DNA from: Ulota crispa
Taxonomy: Eukaryota; Streptophyta; Bryopsida; Orthotrichales; Orthotrichaceae
Direction: 5' to 3'
Length of the DNA: 64,000 nt
Assembly (NCBI GenBank): GCA_963920765.1
Contig: OY987245.1
Coordinates: 10,618,727-10,682,726 of the forward strand
The notes under the pieces were generated by a model, which was given only the letters and a program-made list of their open reading frames with translations, did not search any database and was not told where the DNA came from. Made by a program: the position numbers and the translations under genes. Each line of letters starts with the position of its first letter. Position 1 is the stretch's first letter. Shown here one piece after another: positions 1-12,377 of the stretch.

Positions 1-89
1 TATTTTCTCGGGACAAACGAAAAAACCAAGAGGGACTAGTATTGTGGGACGATGCAGTATATACGTACGCTATGTAAAAAATTTCACAG

Positions 90-1522
90 GCTACCTATCA
101 TGTGTTGAGGCATCCCAGGACCTGGGACAAGTAGAGAAGGAGAGGATGGAATCGGAGTTCAAGGCCAAGAGGGAAGCAATTTCTTCGGAGATTGAGAGGA
201 CAGCTCCAAATCTGAAGGCGCTAGATCAATATGAAAGTTTACGTGAAAAGGAGAGGGAATTTAACGAAGAGTTTGATGCTGCACGGAGGGCTGGGAAGGA
301 AGTTGCGGACAAGTATAACGCCGTGAAGCAACAGAGGTGAGGATGGGATGCTATGTGGGGAGAATAAGCAGTATGCGTCGAGAGCTAATATTTGAAATAT
401 CTCGTTTATTTTTTGTACGCTGGCTTCAGGTACTTGAATATCGTGTCATGAATTGGAGCATGTGCATACGGTTATGCTGTTTCTAGCCTTCTCAAATATT
501 ACTCCGAGTCTTCAAACACTATACTTTGATGATCATCTTACTCATTGTAAATAGTGCATCAATTTAGTATGAAGCTGTGAATCTGATGTTGTTGATGGCC
601 TCATTTTAAAATGCACTGTGACGTATCGTAAATGACGATTCGCTCCTGTGTCTATTCTGTGCAGATATGTTAAGTTCATGGATGCTTTTAACCACATTTC
701 GGTGAACATCAATGCAATATACAAACAGCTAACTCAGAGCACCACCCACCCATTGGGAGGCACTGCGTACTTGAGTTTAGAGAGCGAGGATGAACCGTAT
801 CTACACGGCATCAAGTACACAGCCATGCCTCCCACAAAGCGATTTCGGGACATGGAACAACTGTCTGGTGGAGAGAAAACTGTGGCTGCTCTTGCACTTC
901 TCTTCGCTATTCACAGGTACTACAAAAAGCTGGTTCACCTTTTGTTATGCGTGACTGGATCTTACGTACTAAGCTACCTAACATCATCTTTATTTGGCAA
1001 CATTGAACTCTGGAGTTTTAAGAACTGTGCTATCATTTGTGATTTGCTGCTCACGCCAGTGAAGCAGATTCATTAGCAGAAGTTTGAAGGTGGAATTTTT
1101 TTGTGCAGCTTTCGACCATCACCGTTTTTCGTGCTTGACGAGGTGGATGCTGCTTTAGACAATCTGAACGTAGCCAAAGTAGCAGCTTACATCCGTGCAA
1201 AATCGCGTTCAGAAGTCAAAGACGGTGATGGCGGAAAGGGTATTGGATTTCAAAGTGTAGTGATCTCATTGAAGGACACATTCTATGACAAGGCCGATGC
1301 TTTGATCGGGGTGTATCGAGACCAAAGGTAAGTGTTATCTTGTGTATCAGTAATTTTTTATTCACGAATGCTTGAACTTCATATGCACGACTGATTTACT
1401 GGAAACACCTCTCCAGTCCTCGTTCATCTTTGTGCGCTGGCTAACCTTCCCGGCTGTTGTTTCTGTTGTGCAGTTGTTCAAGAACTTTGACCTTTGACCT
1501 AGGAAAGTATGGCGGTCTATGA
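90..1522 (+). CDS. SMC1: SMC1 cohesin subunit, C-terminal exons (5' end outside window)
   Basis: This is the C-terminal part of the SMC1 ATPase of the cohesin ring, which holds sister chromatids together. I read four exons: about 90-336 (or from 119; two possible acceptors), 665-916, 1109-1327 and 1474-1522, all with GT-AG introns that keep frame. The first exon is the end of the second coiled coil (motif [16 protein letters not shown]). The second carries the ABC signature loop LSGGEKT. The third has Walker B and the D-loop ([15 protein letters not shown]). The short last exon gives a Ser-Cys-Ser-rich tail ending FDLGKYGGL before TGA at 1520-1522, as in plant SMC1. All visible ATPase motifs are intact, so the gene looks functional. 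The hinge, N-terminal Walker A and promoter lie upstream of the window. Confidence 0.95.
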
Positions 1523-2940
1523 AAAGGGTAACCCTCAACGGAGGACGATGTCCTTTCCATGCCTTGTAATATGTTCCTGCGCTACGTATCTGCCTTAATG
1601 TACATGATAGGAGGTGTTCTAAAAATCACCTGATTTGCTACTTGTCATTTTTACTACATTTAGAATGTCGAGTTGACGTGTGGTTGCGTACTACCACGTA
1701 CAGTATGCAAGTACTGCAAATTGACTTAAACTAGTGAAACCAACAATATCACTGTTAAATGCTTAGTGAAGTACTTGCATATTCTGATGAAAATTGGCTT
1801 GTTTCAGTTGTCGGCCACATCATGCTAACTGAAACAACAATCCACCACTTCCGATTTGTAAGTACTTCTTTCCCTATACCAGCTATATCTCTTTTGCGTT
1901 ATGCTGCCATTGATTGATTGAGTCATTCCGCGTATCCATTTGTTTTATGGTGATTCTCAGAGAAGTAATTGTCTCCCTATGGCGATGATTGGCTGTTCTT
2001 ATTTGGAGAATTGATATAGCTGAGGATTTTTTCTACTTTAACCCTGTTATCTCTCTCTCTTAGGATGTCGTCCATCCTTCGCTATCATTTGCCGTTGAGC
2101 TTTAGCATGAATGCACAAATGACCTCTTCGTCATAGTTGTTCGTTCTTCTTAAAAATCGTTAAGCCCAAGGCGTGCTAACAAAATGCTGTCGTGCAGTTA
2201 CTACCTGTGCTGGTGGAAATCAGGTGTAGGTATATTTCGTTTCTTTACCGCAAGGGTGTGCTGGAGCTGCATATTATTCGTTAGTGCTTTGAAACTCATG
2301 AGCCCATGCGTCTTGCAATTCTCGCTATTTAGAAATCTTCGGGTGATGGATCTTCCTACCCACTTTTTTTGGTTTAACTATCGATATGGGGAAATCTTCT
2401 TTTAGATCTTGCTAATGCCACTTCCTTCAGCTGCGAAGTGAAAACATGCTTTTTAGTCTAGTAAATTTTAAATCTGGAACTAATGCACAACATTGCTAAT
2501 GTCGGTGCTCTTGGTAATCATACGATATCAGTAATCGAAGTAGATAAGTAAAGTACAAAATGTGAGTCATTTGAATGCTGATAGGGTCTGCCATGAACAG
2601 AGCGTATCCAAGACTACAGGGAGGTGATGGAGATGACTTTTGAACTTAAAGAGGCACAATGTGGAGGAACAGTAAAACATTGAGGCGCAGGCGCATTCTA
2701 AGCTTTGATCATCGTCACTCCCCCTCTTACCATCACAACAGTGCCTCTTCATTCCCTAAGGGTGCAGGGAGGTGGGTAGCATATATATCTAAAGCATTTG
2801 AGGCAAAATGAATCTTGTCCCAAGAAGATTTATAATTTTAATGTTTTTTCTTTCATTCATCCCAAATGAATTGAGTTAAAGGACTGACAAAAATGCTTTC
2901 TAAGCACACTTAAAAATACTTATTTGTTTCAAGCATCTTT
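1523..2940. other. Region downstream of SMC1, no gene seen
   Basis: This holds the 3' UTR and downstream sequence of SMC1. Short open frames here (for example 2184-2405) have no recognisable protein features. I see no complete transposon. Confidence 0.5.
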
Positions 2941-3364
2941 TTAACCCCTAAACGCCAAGCAAAACGTTTTCAAAAAAGCATTCCTTATGACAAGAAAAAG
3001 CTGTTTTTCATCTGATTTTGTTTTTTAAGTGGTCATAAATACATGCTCCATTGTGGAAGGCAATAAACAACCTCACCAAATGCACTTATATTTATTGGTA
3101 ACTCAAATTGTGAAAAAATCCAGTCACAATGTTAGGTCTCAAGTTACCAAATGCACTTATATTTATTGGTAACTCAAATTGTGAAAAAATCCAGTCACAA
3201 TGTTAGGTCTCAAGTTATCCTTATTGCAATTTTCATGAGGTCAGTATTCACCATTTACTTTTGCAACCTTTAGAAACAGTACTACTAGTGGGTTCTTGTC
3301 ATAACACTGTAGAAGATATGGGGCAGGGCAGGCTACGGTTACCGGCCTGACGCTTAAGGGTTAA
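2941..3364. mobile_element. TTAA-family non-autonomous DNA transposon (copy 1)
   Basis: The element is bounded by TTAA on both sides, with imperfect inverted ends: CCCCTAAACGCCA on the left and the complement of CCCTTAAGCGTCA on the right. It has no ORF. The interior matches the element at 39519-39874 along most of its length (shared blocks near a CATTGTGGAAGGCA-type motif, TTGCAATTTTCATGAGG, and ACTACTAGTG) and more weakly the one at 20760. TTAA duplications with C-rich ends are the habit of piggyBac elements; Kolobok elements also use TTAA. The superfamily is inferred, the boundaries are seen. Confidence 0.7.
3075..3216. repeat. 71-bp perfect tandem duplication
   Basis: Two copies of a 71-bp unit (3075-3145 and 3146-3216) lie head to tail inside the TTAA element. 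The sister element at 39519 has this stretch only once, so the duplication is recent and private to this copy. Confidence 0.9.
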
Positions 3365-6300
3365 ATAGTGTTTCAAGTGGTTCATTGTCTACATTTTGGG
3401 CATTGGAAGTATCAAGATCTAACCCCTAAACTGCTGCTTGAAAATGGTATTCATTTTGTTTACATCGTTTTGGTTCAATACAACAAACTTTGGATGTTGT
3501 TGCAAACTTGTTTGTTGCTATTGTAATCTTCAATTCTAAGGCCATTGGATCAGCATGGAAGTTTGCCCTTGGAAAAAGCGCTGTAGGCATAGATAAGAGA
3601 AAATAGAAGTTGTTTGTGAAAAAATTACGATGTGTTTATAAATTGTAACAAAATCATCAAACTAGAAAAAAAATTCCTATTAAGAACATCATTTTGTTTT
3701 ATGGTATGTGAAACAACCTACAATGTATTGTGCACTTAATTGAGTACGTTTGTGTTTGTAACAAATTTTCTTTCATTGGTTGCATATCTCAACGAACATA
3801 ATGCGGTGGTGAGGATTTGTTTCAATTTTGTTTGTAAAATCAATTTGCTAGGATAAATTTTTACCTCTACCTTTCTTCGAGACCAAGGCAGGGGGATTAC
3901 GAAGGAAATATTACCACTGGGTCTCTCACAACACAATTGTACCAATCATGGTTTGATTCAATTGCATATGTGGCTAGTATTTGTGCAAGCGTTTGAAGCA
4001 ATACTTAGAATAATAACACCAACATGCATTGTAAAAGCCCCTATGCCATGACATGGCATTTTGGTGTAAAGTGGAAAAAAACTTGAAAGTTGTAAATAAC
4101 ATGTACTATAAAAATTTAAACTGTAGGGTTGTTTGGTTTTAAGTATGTCTCTTTTGCTTCTGAAGGTTGAAGGGTTTAAAACTAGCTTCAAGAAATAATT
4201 ACAATATTTATGCTAGAAACCAATTTCAACCAAGCGCAGTTTGATTATCCTCTAAAGCTAAGTAATTCTATAAAACGAAAAAGCTCATTTGTAAGCTCAA
4301 TAAGTAATTTATTTATTTATTTTATAAAGGAGCTTTTGATGTATGATTCTTGTGTGTAGTTATTTATTTACAGATATTATCAACATTTCACATAATAAGC
4401 ATGCGGGTTTTGGGGTTTTACTTTTGCAAATTCAGATGGTGGACATGTTCCATACAGATCTATGAATTTGTTGAATTACAATTGTGCACTTATACATATG
4501 CAGTAGGCAATGGGTAATTTGATAAATAACCTTGTATGTGTGTTGTAGCATTCTTGAGATTTTGGAAAATGTGGAAATATTCTTTTAAGATTTTAGAGAG
4601 GGGACCATTACCAATCTAGTACTCATATTTGTCACAATACAAGTTGTTTGCGTGCAAGGAGCACAATGTGGCGGGTATAAGAGCTGCCTAGGTTTTGTCA
4701 TGTGACACAAAACAAGCAATGTTTATGCATGCATGCGCAAAGAGCACAACTTTGACAACATAATGAGCACACGGCAACCTCATTTGATTGACAAACAAAA
4801 ATAATTGGACAACCCTATGGCTCAGGGTGTGACAGCCAACACTGCAAGCATGTCATTCTTGAAATTCTTTGTACCTGAGTATTCTCAAAAGAATCCTTGG
4901 AAAAAATTCCAAAAAATCAAGAATTAACATCCACAAAATATATTGCACAAATACAAAGATGTTCATCAAACCTTCCCTACTCTCAGAAATGTCTATCAAG
5001 GAAGTTAGTGAGAAAGTAAAAATTTTCGTGTTTGATTAGGTTTGAGTGGAAGTAATAGAACGGTAGAATCTATTGACCCGTAAGGCCATTTTCTTGCCTA
5101 CAACGTAGTGACTCGGGGTTTTATAAACAAAATAAGGTAGGAGGTTTGTGAATGGACCATCTAAGGGAAAGTGTGCTTCTATGGAAAAATTAGAGCAGTT
5201 TGGTAAAATGGAAATATTTTTGGTAGAAAATCAAAGAAGAGATAATTTTGTGGTCGTGTAATTTGAAAATTTCTGCGTTAGTATGAATTAATTACAATTT
5301 ATTAAAGGAAAAAGTGCATAAGTAGCTATTCTTGATCATAGGTGATAGCATTCATGATGCAAAGGCGGCTTGCTTTTTGGACTCTTGTGCTCCATTTACA
5401 ACCACTATAAAACTAAGAATGCTCCAATAAGGCCCTCAAAGCATGCAAGCACCCATTCCATATTCTAATACTTAAATTATGATTGAAAACATGCTTTTAT
5501 TTATTTTAGTATGACATATATCAATATTTTACTGAAATATAAATCTCAACACAATAAATTATGACCAATAAGCACACTCAACATTGGCTCATGTCACTCT
5601 TTTAAGTTCCTAAAACCGTGCATGCACAAGTACAACATTTGGACATAGAAAATGTGACCCATTAAGAATCTCTATGCATTGTTTTTGGAGGCTCTACATG
5701 GTCGGTTCAAAACGCCCACTCTAGAATTGAGTCTCCTACCTTACCACTGCCAATTTCCCAATACTTGAAAACTCTAACTTTGTCTCCCATTGATGAGGGC
5801 TCAATGTACTATTCATACATATTTGTGGCCTCAGGGTGGAAAATCTTAGCCTTTTTCTACAAACAAGGGTGAAAGTAAATATTTGCAACATGATATTTGA
5901 TAATTTTTTTAAAAAAAAAAATCCAAAAACTAATTTGAGGGATAATTGATTTTGCATTTGTGAGAATATTTTGATGATTAATAATGATTTTTTTAAAATA
6001 ATTCTTCAAGGTGTTTCATCATCGATGTAAAGTCTTGTAGAAGTCATCATCAAATTCACTCTAAATCACCTAAAAACTCTTAAAAATGAAATATTTAGAA
6101 GTCCCAAAATTGTGATTTTTTTCCCAAATTAACTGATATTACATTCTGCTCCCTATGTTGGTGTTGGATTGTTTGTCACCTTTATCTTCTTCCGTGGTTC
6201 CAAACTCAGTCAGGCTTTTGAATTCAAACATGAGTACAAGAATTCCCAAATTCAATCTTTTAATGATCAGTTTCTTAACTCTCACATTACCCGATAGGTG

Positions 6301-6659
6301 AAAAAATAAAGCTTTTCTACTCTGGTCCCACAAACCCGTATGTGCAGCAAATTAAACCATGAATGAGATGTCATGCCAATTTGTGGGGCCAAGGTTGAAA
6401 ACCTCACCTTTTTCACCGGACAAAAGAAGTAAGAATTTAGATTTTTAACATCCGGAGATAAAATTTGGGAGTTTTGAATTCTCATTTGTGTTTAGAGACC
6501 CTAAATTGGCCTCGCAAAATAAAGGAAGACAAAACTGACAAGTACAGACGGATTATTACTTTTACCCTCATTTACAAATAAAACTGAAATTTTCCACACT
6601 GGTCCCACGAAACGGCATGCCATATTGCCATCTAACCCTAGCCTGGATGAGGGGGTGGC
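3365..6659. other. Gene-free AT-rich DNA with repeat fragments
   Basis: No gene is recognised. The stretch holds the dispersed repeat at about 5120-5710 and, near 6100-6145, a right end of the 4-bp-TSD MITE family (TTTTTTTCCCAAATTAACTG...). ORFs up to 77 codons (for example 3958-4191, minus) have no recognisable features. Confidence 0.5.
5120..5710. repeat. Dispersed direct repeat, copy A (copy B at 62670-63260)
   Basis: About 590 bp align in the same orientation with 62670-63260, with many substitutions and small indels but long shared blocks (for example GTAGCTATTCTTGATCATAGG and ATTCATGATGCAAAGG). Neither copy has an ORF or visible terminal repeats, so it may be a fragment of a larger, unidentified transposon. 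Confidence 0.75.
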
Positions 6660-6662
6660 TAA

Positions 6663-7165
6663 GAGCATTTTCATTGGTTGGTTCTGGCATGTGATTTACT
6701 GGGGCCTTACGGTCGTTTTTGATTTTAGAGTGTCCAACGTTGACACGGTGATGGCAAATTTTTGCCTGACCGTGCCAAAGAAGGCTTTAGGTACTCTCAA
6801 CTACAGTGGTAGTTTTCATTTGTAGCATGCTTGAATCTTGGCTTTGACACTTTTATTTATTACCTTGATGGTTGGTGAGGCCCCAATTTATTTGCCATCA
6901 TTTCTCTAAAGTCTAAACTGCTCACTTGTCCATGATGTTGTGGCAAAAATGTCTAAAGCATCCCATGCTGCCATGGCAATAATGCTTGGAGCATTCAAAA
7001 ATTGCAGCTATTTTTAACATAGTTTTTAATTCCAAACCTTATAACGCATCCTCTTAAACTCAATCCAGATGGACACAAAAATTGTATAATGAGCTGAATC
7101 TCCATGAGGGGGCCGAGCTGAACCATATGGCATGTCATTCCACTGGCTAGCTGGTGGAGATGCTC
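6663..7165. mobile_element. PIF/Harbinger-like MITE with TAA target duplication
   Basis: Ends are GAGCATTTTC on the left and GGAGATGCTC on the right, which are inverted. A TAA trinucleotide flanks both sides (6660-6662 and 7166-7168). The interior matches 34491-34994 in opposite orientation. The 3-bp TTA/TAA duplication and GAGCATCTCC-type ends fit Tourist/PIF-Harbinger MITEs of plants. ORFs inside are not recognised as transposase. Confidence 0.75.
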
Positions 7166-8178
7166 TAACATGATAAACAACACTGCCCATCTTGGCATGC
7201 AATTCAATGTATGCTTGTACACGTGTCCAACTGTCCATGTTGGTCCGTGTTATGATAAGTTTGTAATTAACACATTGGGCGTTAGGTGGTTGGAGTTTTA
7301 CTTGCTTGTTACTGTTTTAGTGTCCATGAGATAAGCCATCTCTAACTAATTTTCGAATATCCAAAGTTCCAAAGTAGATGTCATGGCAATCCAAGGGAGA
7401 ATGGATTTTCTTTGTTTCAAACTATGCATATCCCTATAAATTGAATAGAGATCCCTCAATAAAGGAGGAATAATCCATGCACAAGGAGTTCAATTCTAGA
7501 CAAAGACAATGTATGACACATGCATTTAAATACTCACTGACTATTCATATAATTATAACCTTTTTATGTTTCTAAACATTAAATTTTTTTAATGTTTTGT
7601 ATATGTTTTTCCCAAAATTTTGCAAATTTTATGATTTAAAATATTAAACATATCTCTTCATGTTTCAATTGCAAGTATCTCCTAATGTTTTACAAGTACC
7701 TTCAAATGTTTTACAAATCAAAACAAATTCAAGAGTATTACCTACAAACTTAGGAGAATGTATATTTATTTCAATTTGACATACCATCTAAATAGTGAAG
7801 ATAGAGTTGGGGGAGCAAATAAATTGACAAAGAAAAGCAGCTACCAACAAAAACTTCCAAGCACCTCTAACTATCCACTCATAAAGGCCAACCACCTGAA
7901 TTAAAAAAAGGGCAACGGAGATGCATACCACCCTGCCAAATCACCGCCCCCCCCAAATTATTTCCCACCCCTCTCAAATGCCATTTCAAGTATCGATATC
8001 CCATACTGTTTGTAAGCGAAACTAATGTCACAAAAATTCAAATATGGGGTGGGTGGCTATAAATCCCGAACAGTTGCCTCATTTTTTGAGCCAATAACAC
8101 AATGACACATGTACCACTTACGGCGTGCGGACCACTTTGGGATATGAAAAATACCTTGTAATCTACTTTTAAGCTTCG

Positions 8179-9214
8179 AACACATATTCATTAAATTGGG
8201 AATTTTGTGACATTTTGGGATTAAGTTGACCCACTTAATCCCTAAAGGTCCATGGCCTTTATTCTATCAAAAGACACTCAAAATTGCCACTTTTATGGCA
8301 AAGAGTAAAAAAGTCAGGTGTTTTGCATATCTAACCGTAGGATCTTGTACTAGATTACTATAAGAATGTGTTGTACAAAACTCAATAACTTTAACCACAC
8401 AGATTGGAAGATAAGTGCATTTAAAGTGTAAAAAAGAACTTTTTTTGCACCTTACTTGATTAGATTTTTTAACTTTGAACATTTTTAACTTAAAATTTTT
8501 GCACCACAGAGTTTGGAATTCTATTTTTGCATGGTGGGAAGTTGAGTTGGGAATCTTGGGAAAATTTTTTTTAAAAGAAAAACTTAATTTTCATTCTTTA
8601 AAAAAACATTAGGTAGAAGAAGGTATGAGATTGAACAAAAACTTAAATTGTTAACAACGATAGACTGGAATTGAAATGCAATAATTCCAATGGTAGTATT
8701 GTTCTAGAAAGCAAACTTCACCCTCTCCAATAGATTTTTTTGAAAAAATGTTAAACTTGCATTCAAAAATGAAGTTTGCAAGTTATTTTTTCAAGAAGAT
8801 GCTTGAGTTGCCTACAAAACAAGATTGTCCATAACTTTCTCATAACTAGTCCAAATGGAATGAATCAAAGCTTCAGATGTAGACAAAGATAGAATCTAAA
8901 AGAAAAAAAATTCATTTTTTTTTCAAGTTTTTATAAGAATTTTTTTTGCTGCCCCTAGTCCTCAAATTTGTGCTTATTTGGGCATAACTTTTGCTCCTTG
9001 GCATCAATTGGAATAAAACTTATATTCCCCAAAAGCTAATGTATTTCTCTATTTTCAAAAAATGTTTCAAAAAATTAAGACAAAAATTGAAGCCATAGGT
9101 ACCTGCCCAAAATCCCATTTGTCTCCCAAAAGGACAATGGTCCTTTAGGGGTTAAACCGACCATCACATTACAACTTGGGAATCTGGTTTTCCTAGTTTA
9201 ATGAATATGATGTT
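8179..9214. mobile_element. 4-bp-TSD MITE interrupted by a TTAA element
   Basis: The left end AACACATATTCATTAAATT starts at 8179 and the matching inverted right end finishes ATGATGTT at 9214. Flanking tetranucleotides are TTCG (8175-8178) and TTTG (9215-9218), one transition apart. The two halves are split by the TTAA element at 8235-9155; without it the MITE would be about 115 bp. Confidence 0.65.
8235..9155. mobile_element. TTAA-family element nested in a MITE
   Basis: TTAA at 8235-8238 and 9152-9155 bounds inverted ends TCCCTAAAGGTCCATGG and the complement of CCCCTAAAGGACCATTG. Near the right end it shares a block with the elements at 17018 and 21829 (a GGTACCTGCCCAAAATCC-type stretch and CATTTGTC(C)CCCAA). 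No transposase ORF is visible. Confidence 0.75.
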
Positions 9215-9593
9215 TTTGACTACAACATTGGGTGAGACTCTCATCAGTCTTGTGTTCCAATAGAAACAAGGCAACCATTTAGTTAGGATCATGATGGTGC
9301 ACAACACCCCTAAATCATAATTTTTTTGGCATGGTACGTGATCATGTCAACTCAAGTTTGGAATATCAAATTGAACACATACCTTTTGTTGCTCTTAGTT
9401 CTTGTACAACAAGAAAGTTATACAAGGTAGTCACTGTGACACTTCACAGTGCACACACACTTCTAAATTAATGTACTTGGCTTGAGCTCAATACATTTTA
9501 ATTTTTTATAGAGTCAAAAATTAAGGGGCTCTTGGAGAGCTCATTATTTTGCTAAAAAAAGCTTCAATTGTAACACAAAAGCTAGAAGAAGAA

Positions 9594-9866
9594 AACACCA
9601 TGTTTGTTAAATTGGGAAAATGGAGCCATGGAGGTACCATTTTATACTCCACCTTAAACCCAAAAAATTATCTTAAAATAGATTTGAAGAAATCAAATTT
9701 AGTTTGAGCCACTAAGATTTTTTCCCTTGCAAATTCCTCCTCTTAGGTGAGGGCACGTGTAGTTGTGTACCAAAGAAAATGTTGCAACCTAAGGATTTAG
9801 GTAATCACCTAAAACCTTAGAAGTCCCAAAATGTATTGTTTTTCCCAATTTAACAAATATGGTGTT
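9594..9866. mobile_element. 4-bp-TSD MITE, complete, TSD AGAA
   Basis: The inverted ends (AACACCATGTTTGTTAAATTGGGAAAA-type, over 25 bp) are flanked by a perfect AGAA duplication at 9590-9593 and 9867-9870. It is 273 bp long. The interior shares the stretch containing CTCCTCTTAGGTGAGG with the copies at 10807, 11183, 19229 and 25075. Confidence 0.85.
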
Positions 9867-10253
9867 AGAAAGAAAAAGAGAAAATTAAGAACAAAAAAAT
9901 TGTTGCATTTAAGGTAGGAACACCCCTAAGTGTTAGTTTAAGGGTTTTGAACATGATGATTATTAATAAACATCTAGCAAATTATAAGATCCTCTTAGCA
10001 ATAGATAAATAGTGAGTTTGAACTTTCAAATGTATTGTTTGGATACTATGAGAATAAGTTGTGAATTTTTAAAGAGAAAATTGCCCTTGTACCCATAACC
10101 AACACTAAGGTTTCATGTTCACATGTTGTACATCATTGTAATTACATCTATTTACTTCTACAGATTTTCCAAAATTTTAGAGGTGATGATTATGAGGACA
10201 CCAATGCTTATGAGTGTTCCTACCTTTTAGGGTTGGACATCTTTAGAGCAATA

Positions 10254-10400
10254 AACACAATATTCATTAATTTGAAGATAACACAATTTTGGGACTTTGG
10301 GTTTTCTACCCTTGAAAAGAGTATTTAATAAATAATCATTCAAGAACACAAAATCCAAAAATACCAAAATCACTTTTTTCCCAATTTAATGAATATTGTA
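10254..10400. mobile_element. Short variant of the 4-bp-TSD MITE family
   Basis: This copy of about 147 bp has ends AACACAATATTCATTAA and CCAATTTAATGAATATTGT. It shares its size class and interior (GGGTTTT...AAGAGTATTTAATAAATAA) with the copy near 16636-16782. I could not read a clean target duplication. Confidence 0.6.
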
Positions 10401-10806
10401 TGGCCCAATTAGGCAATTGCACGTCCAATTTTTAGGTCAATCACGTGGAGACTCATACGTATCCTTTCTTCCCATGAATCCTTCTCACTGATTAACCCCA
10501 GGCCCCAGCTCACCACAATGTGATTTTCAACCCCACCAGGTGATTTTGGGCCCAAATTATGTAGCATGTTCACCAAAAAAACATTCGAGTAATATGTTCC
10601 AAACCTTCCTCGCAGTGTGCCATTGCCAAATGCACATTTATGCGCGTTCACACTACTCAACACAAATGCGGATATTATTCAATGTCTTGTTACTCTAGTA
10701 ATCTACACCGGACGCCTTGGACACCTTGGACACCTTTGGTGTATTTTTGGACTTTCGTAGTTTGTAATGATCCCCTACGCATGAGTGACTTCTTACAGGC
10801 CCATTT

Positions 10807-11065
10807 AACACCATATTAGGTAAATTGGGAAAAAGGATATAATTTGGGACTTTCATATTTGCTTTCAAAAGTTTGAGGTGATCTTCTCAAACCGAGCTCA
10901 ACATTTTTTTTTTGTACACGTGTCCTCACTTGAGAGGAGGAATTAGTGAGGGAAATTTTTTTAGTGGCTCAAACTAAATCTAATACTTTTAAATCTAGCT
11001 TTCTGGGTTTGAGGGGGAGTACAAGTTGGGATACCTCTTTTTCCCAATTTAACTAATATGGTGTT
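10807..11065. mobile_element. 4-bp-TSD MITE, TSD ATTT, empty site in other arm
   Basis: This 259-bp copy has ends AACACCATATT and AATATGGTGTT, flanked by ATTT at 10803-10806 and 11066-11069. The other duplication arm (near 33120, minus) has the same flanks joined with a single ATTT, so the insertion and its 4-bp duplication are directly demonstrated. Confidence 0.92.
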
Positions 11066-11182
11066 ATTTTAAGTTTTGCAACGTTCTCAAGGGACATTTC
11101 TCAAAACGGCTTCTAAATTTGTGTCACAAAAGCAAATTATATAGCCCTTGAAAGGAGACACTTAGACAAGGCATTTGATAGA

Positions 11183-11437
11183 AACACAATATTCATTAAA
11201 TTGGGAAAAACATTACATTTTGGGACTTCCGAAGGTTTAAGGTGATCACCTTAAACCAAGCTCCAGCATTTTTTTGGTACACATGCCCTCACTTGAGAGG
11301 AAAAATTTGGGAGGAAAAAAATCTTAGTGGCTCATACTGAATTTGATACCTTCAAATCTGGTTTAAAGTAACTTTTTTGGTTTTAGGTGAAGTACAACTT
11401 GGGAATTGCGTTTTCCCAATTTAATGAATATCGTGTT
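11183..11437. mobile_element. 4-bp-TSD MITE, TSD TAGA, empty site in other arm
   Basis: This 255-bp copy has ends AACACAATATTCATT and AATGAATATCGTGTT, flanked by TAGA at 11179-11182 and 11438-11441. The other arm near 32998-33010 shows the uninterrupted site with one TAGA. The interior has the palindrome GGTTTAAGGTGATCACCTTAAACC, which recurs as a tandem array at 36.1-37.1 kb. Confidence 0.92.
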
Positions 11438-12248
11438 TAGACAACGAAGAGGTCCTTGCAAACTTTCCAGCCCTCAACAAGAATATCACTAGAGCAACAT
11501 TTCTACTGAAGGGCGGTGAGGCCATGAAATGCAAAGGTAAAACACATGGACACTTGGATAAAACGAAGGTCCTCAAACAGATTACCCACCAAGTGACCGT
11601 CAATGCGTCAATGATTTCCATAATCTCTAAATGTGACCTTCAGCCCTATCTCATTCTCAAATGACGTACATGTACGATATAGCACCAGTGCTCGACACGT
11701 CACCTTCCAGAACCAGGAGGGGCCGTCGAGAACCAACGACTGCCAAACCAAGTTTTCAAGCCACGAACCGAGATATGGGCTGATCCTGCAAGTATAAAAC
11801 ACCGTCCAGAAAGCCCCAAAGTTAACCATTTGCACTTCGAAGGGTCTTAGACGGCGCAACGCAGGTCTGAGCAAGAGAGGGCGGCTCTGCAGTTCTGCAC
11901 GGAGGTAGTGCACCACACCCTCGGTGCATTTGGATTTCTCATCACAGCTCCATTGCAGTTCTTTATCGTCTTCCCATGATTGGCCATTGCAGTTCTTTTT
12001 CTTCTTTTCATGATCGGTGTAGTTGTAGTACTCCTCCTCCATCACGAAACGTTCTGGGCTGTAGTGCGTCCTTGTAAGTTCATGAAGTACTCACTGTGTT
12101 CTTGCTGGGTCATCTCTGGTGTCGTCTTTCTTCGTAGCTAATCTATGGTGTTAGTAGTGCGTTTTGCTAGTTGTGTGGTATGTCAGTAAAACCATCCATA
12201 ATCGAACAAACTGCACGCAACACACTCTCTTCCTCTTTCCCTTCAAGC

Positions 12249-12259
12249 TTATATTATTT
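12249..12259 (+). promoter_or_regulatory. Candidate TATA element of the left S1 gene
   Basis: An AT-only stretch (TTATATTATTT) lies about 120 bp before the start codon of the S1 gene. The aligned bases in the other arm (about 32200-32212, minus) read CACGTTGTTT, so the element is not conserved there. Its role is inferred from position only. Confidence 0.35.
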
Positions 12260-12377
12260 GCTTTATACTCTCCGTTGTGTACTCTCGTGTGTTCCTGCAA
12301 GTTTGCGGAGCTCTAAGGTCGAGTAAGGGGTTACTCATACGGTTCGGTGTTTTGTTGCCTGTTGTTGCAGATACTGA

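Noticed and set aside
2941..2951. CCCTAAA motifs as interstitial telomere repeats
   Set aside because: The motif occurs once per element end next to TTAA and never in tandem, so it is a transposon end, not telomeric DNA.
11608..12045. 145-codon minus-strand frame divergent from the left S1 gene
   Set aside because: The matching region in the other arm (32345-32766) is frameshifted with changed codons, so it is not conserved as protein; probably shared non-coding flank.
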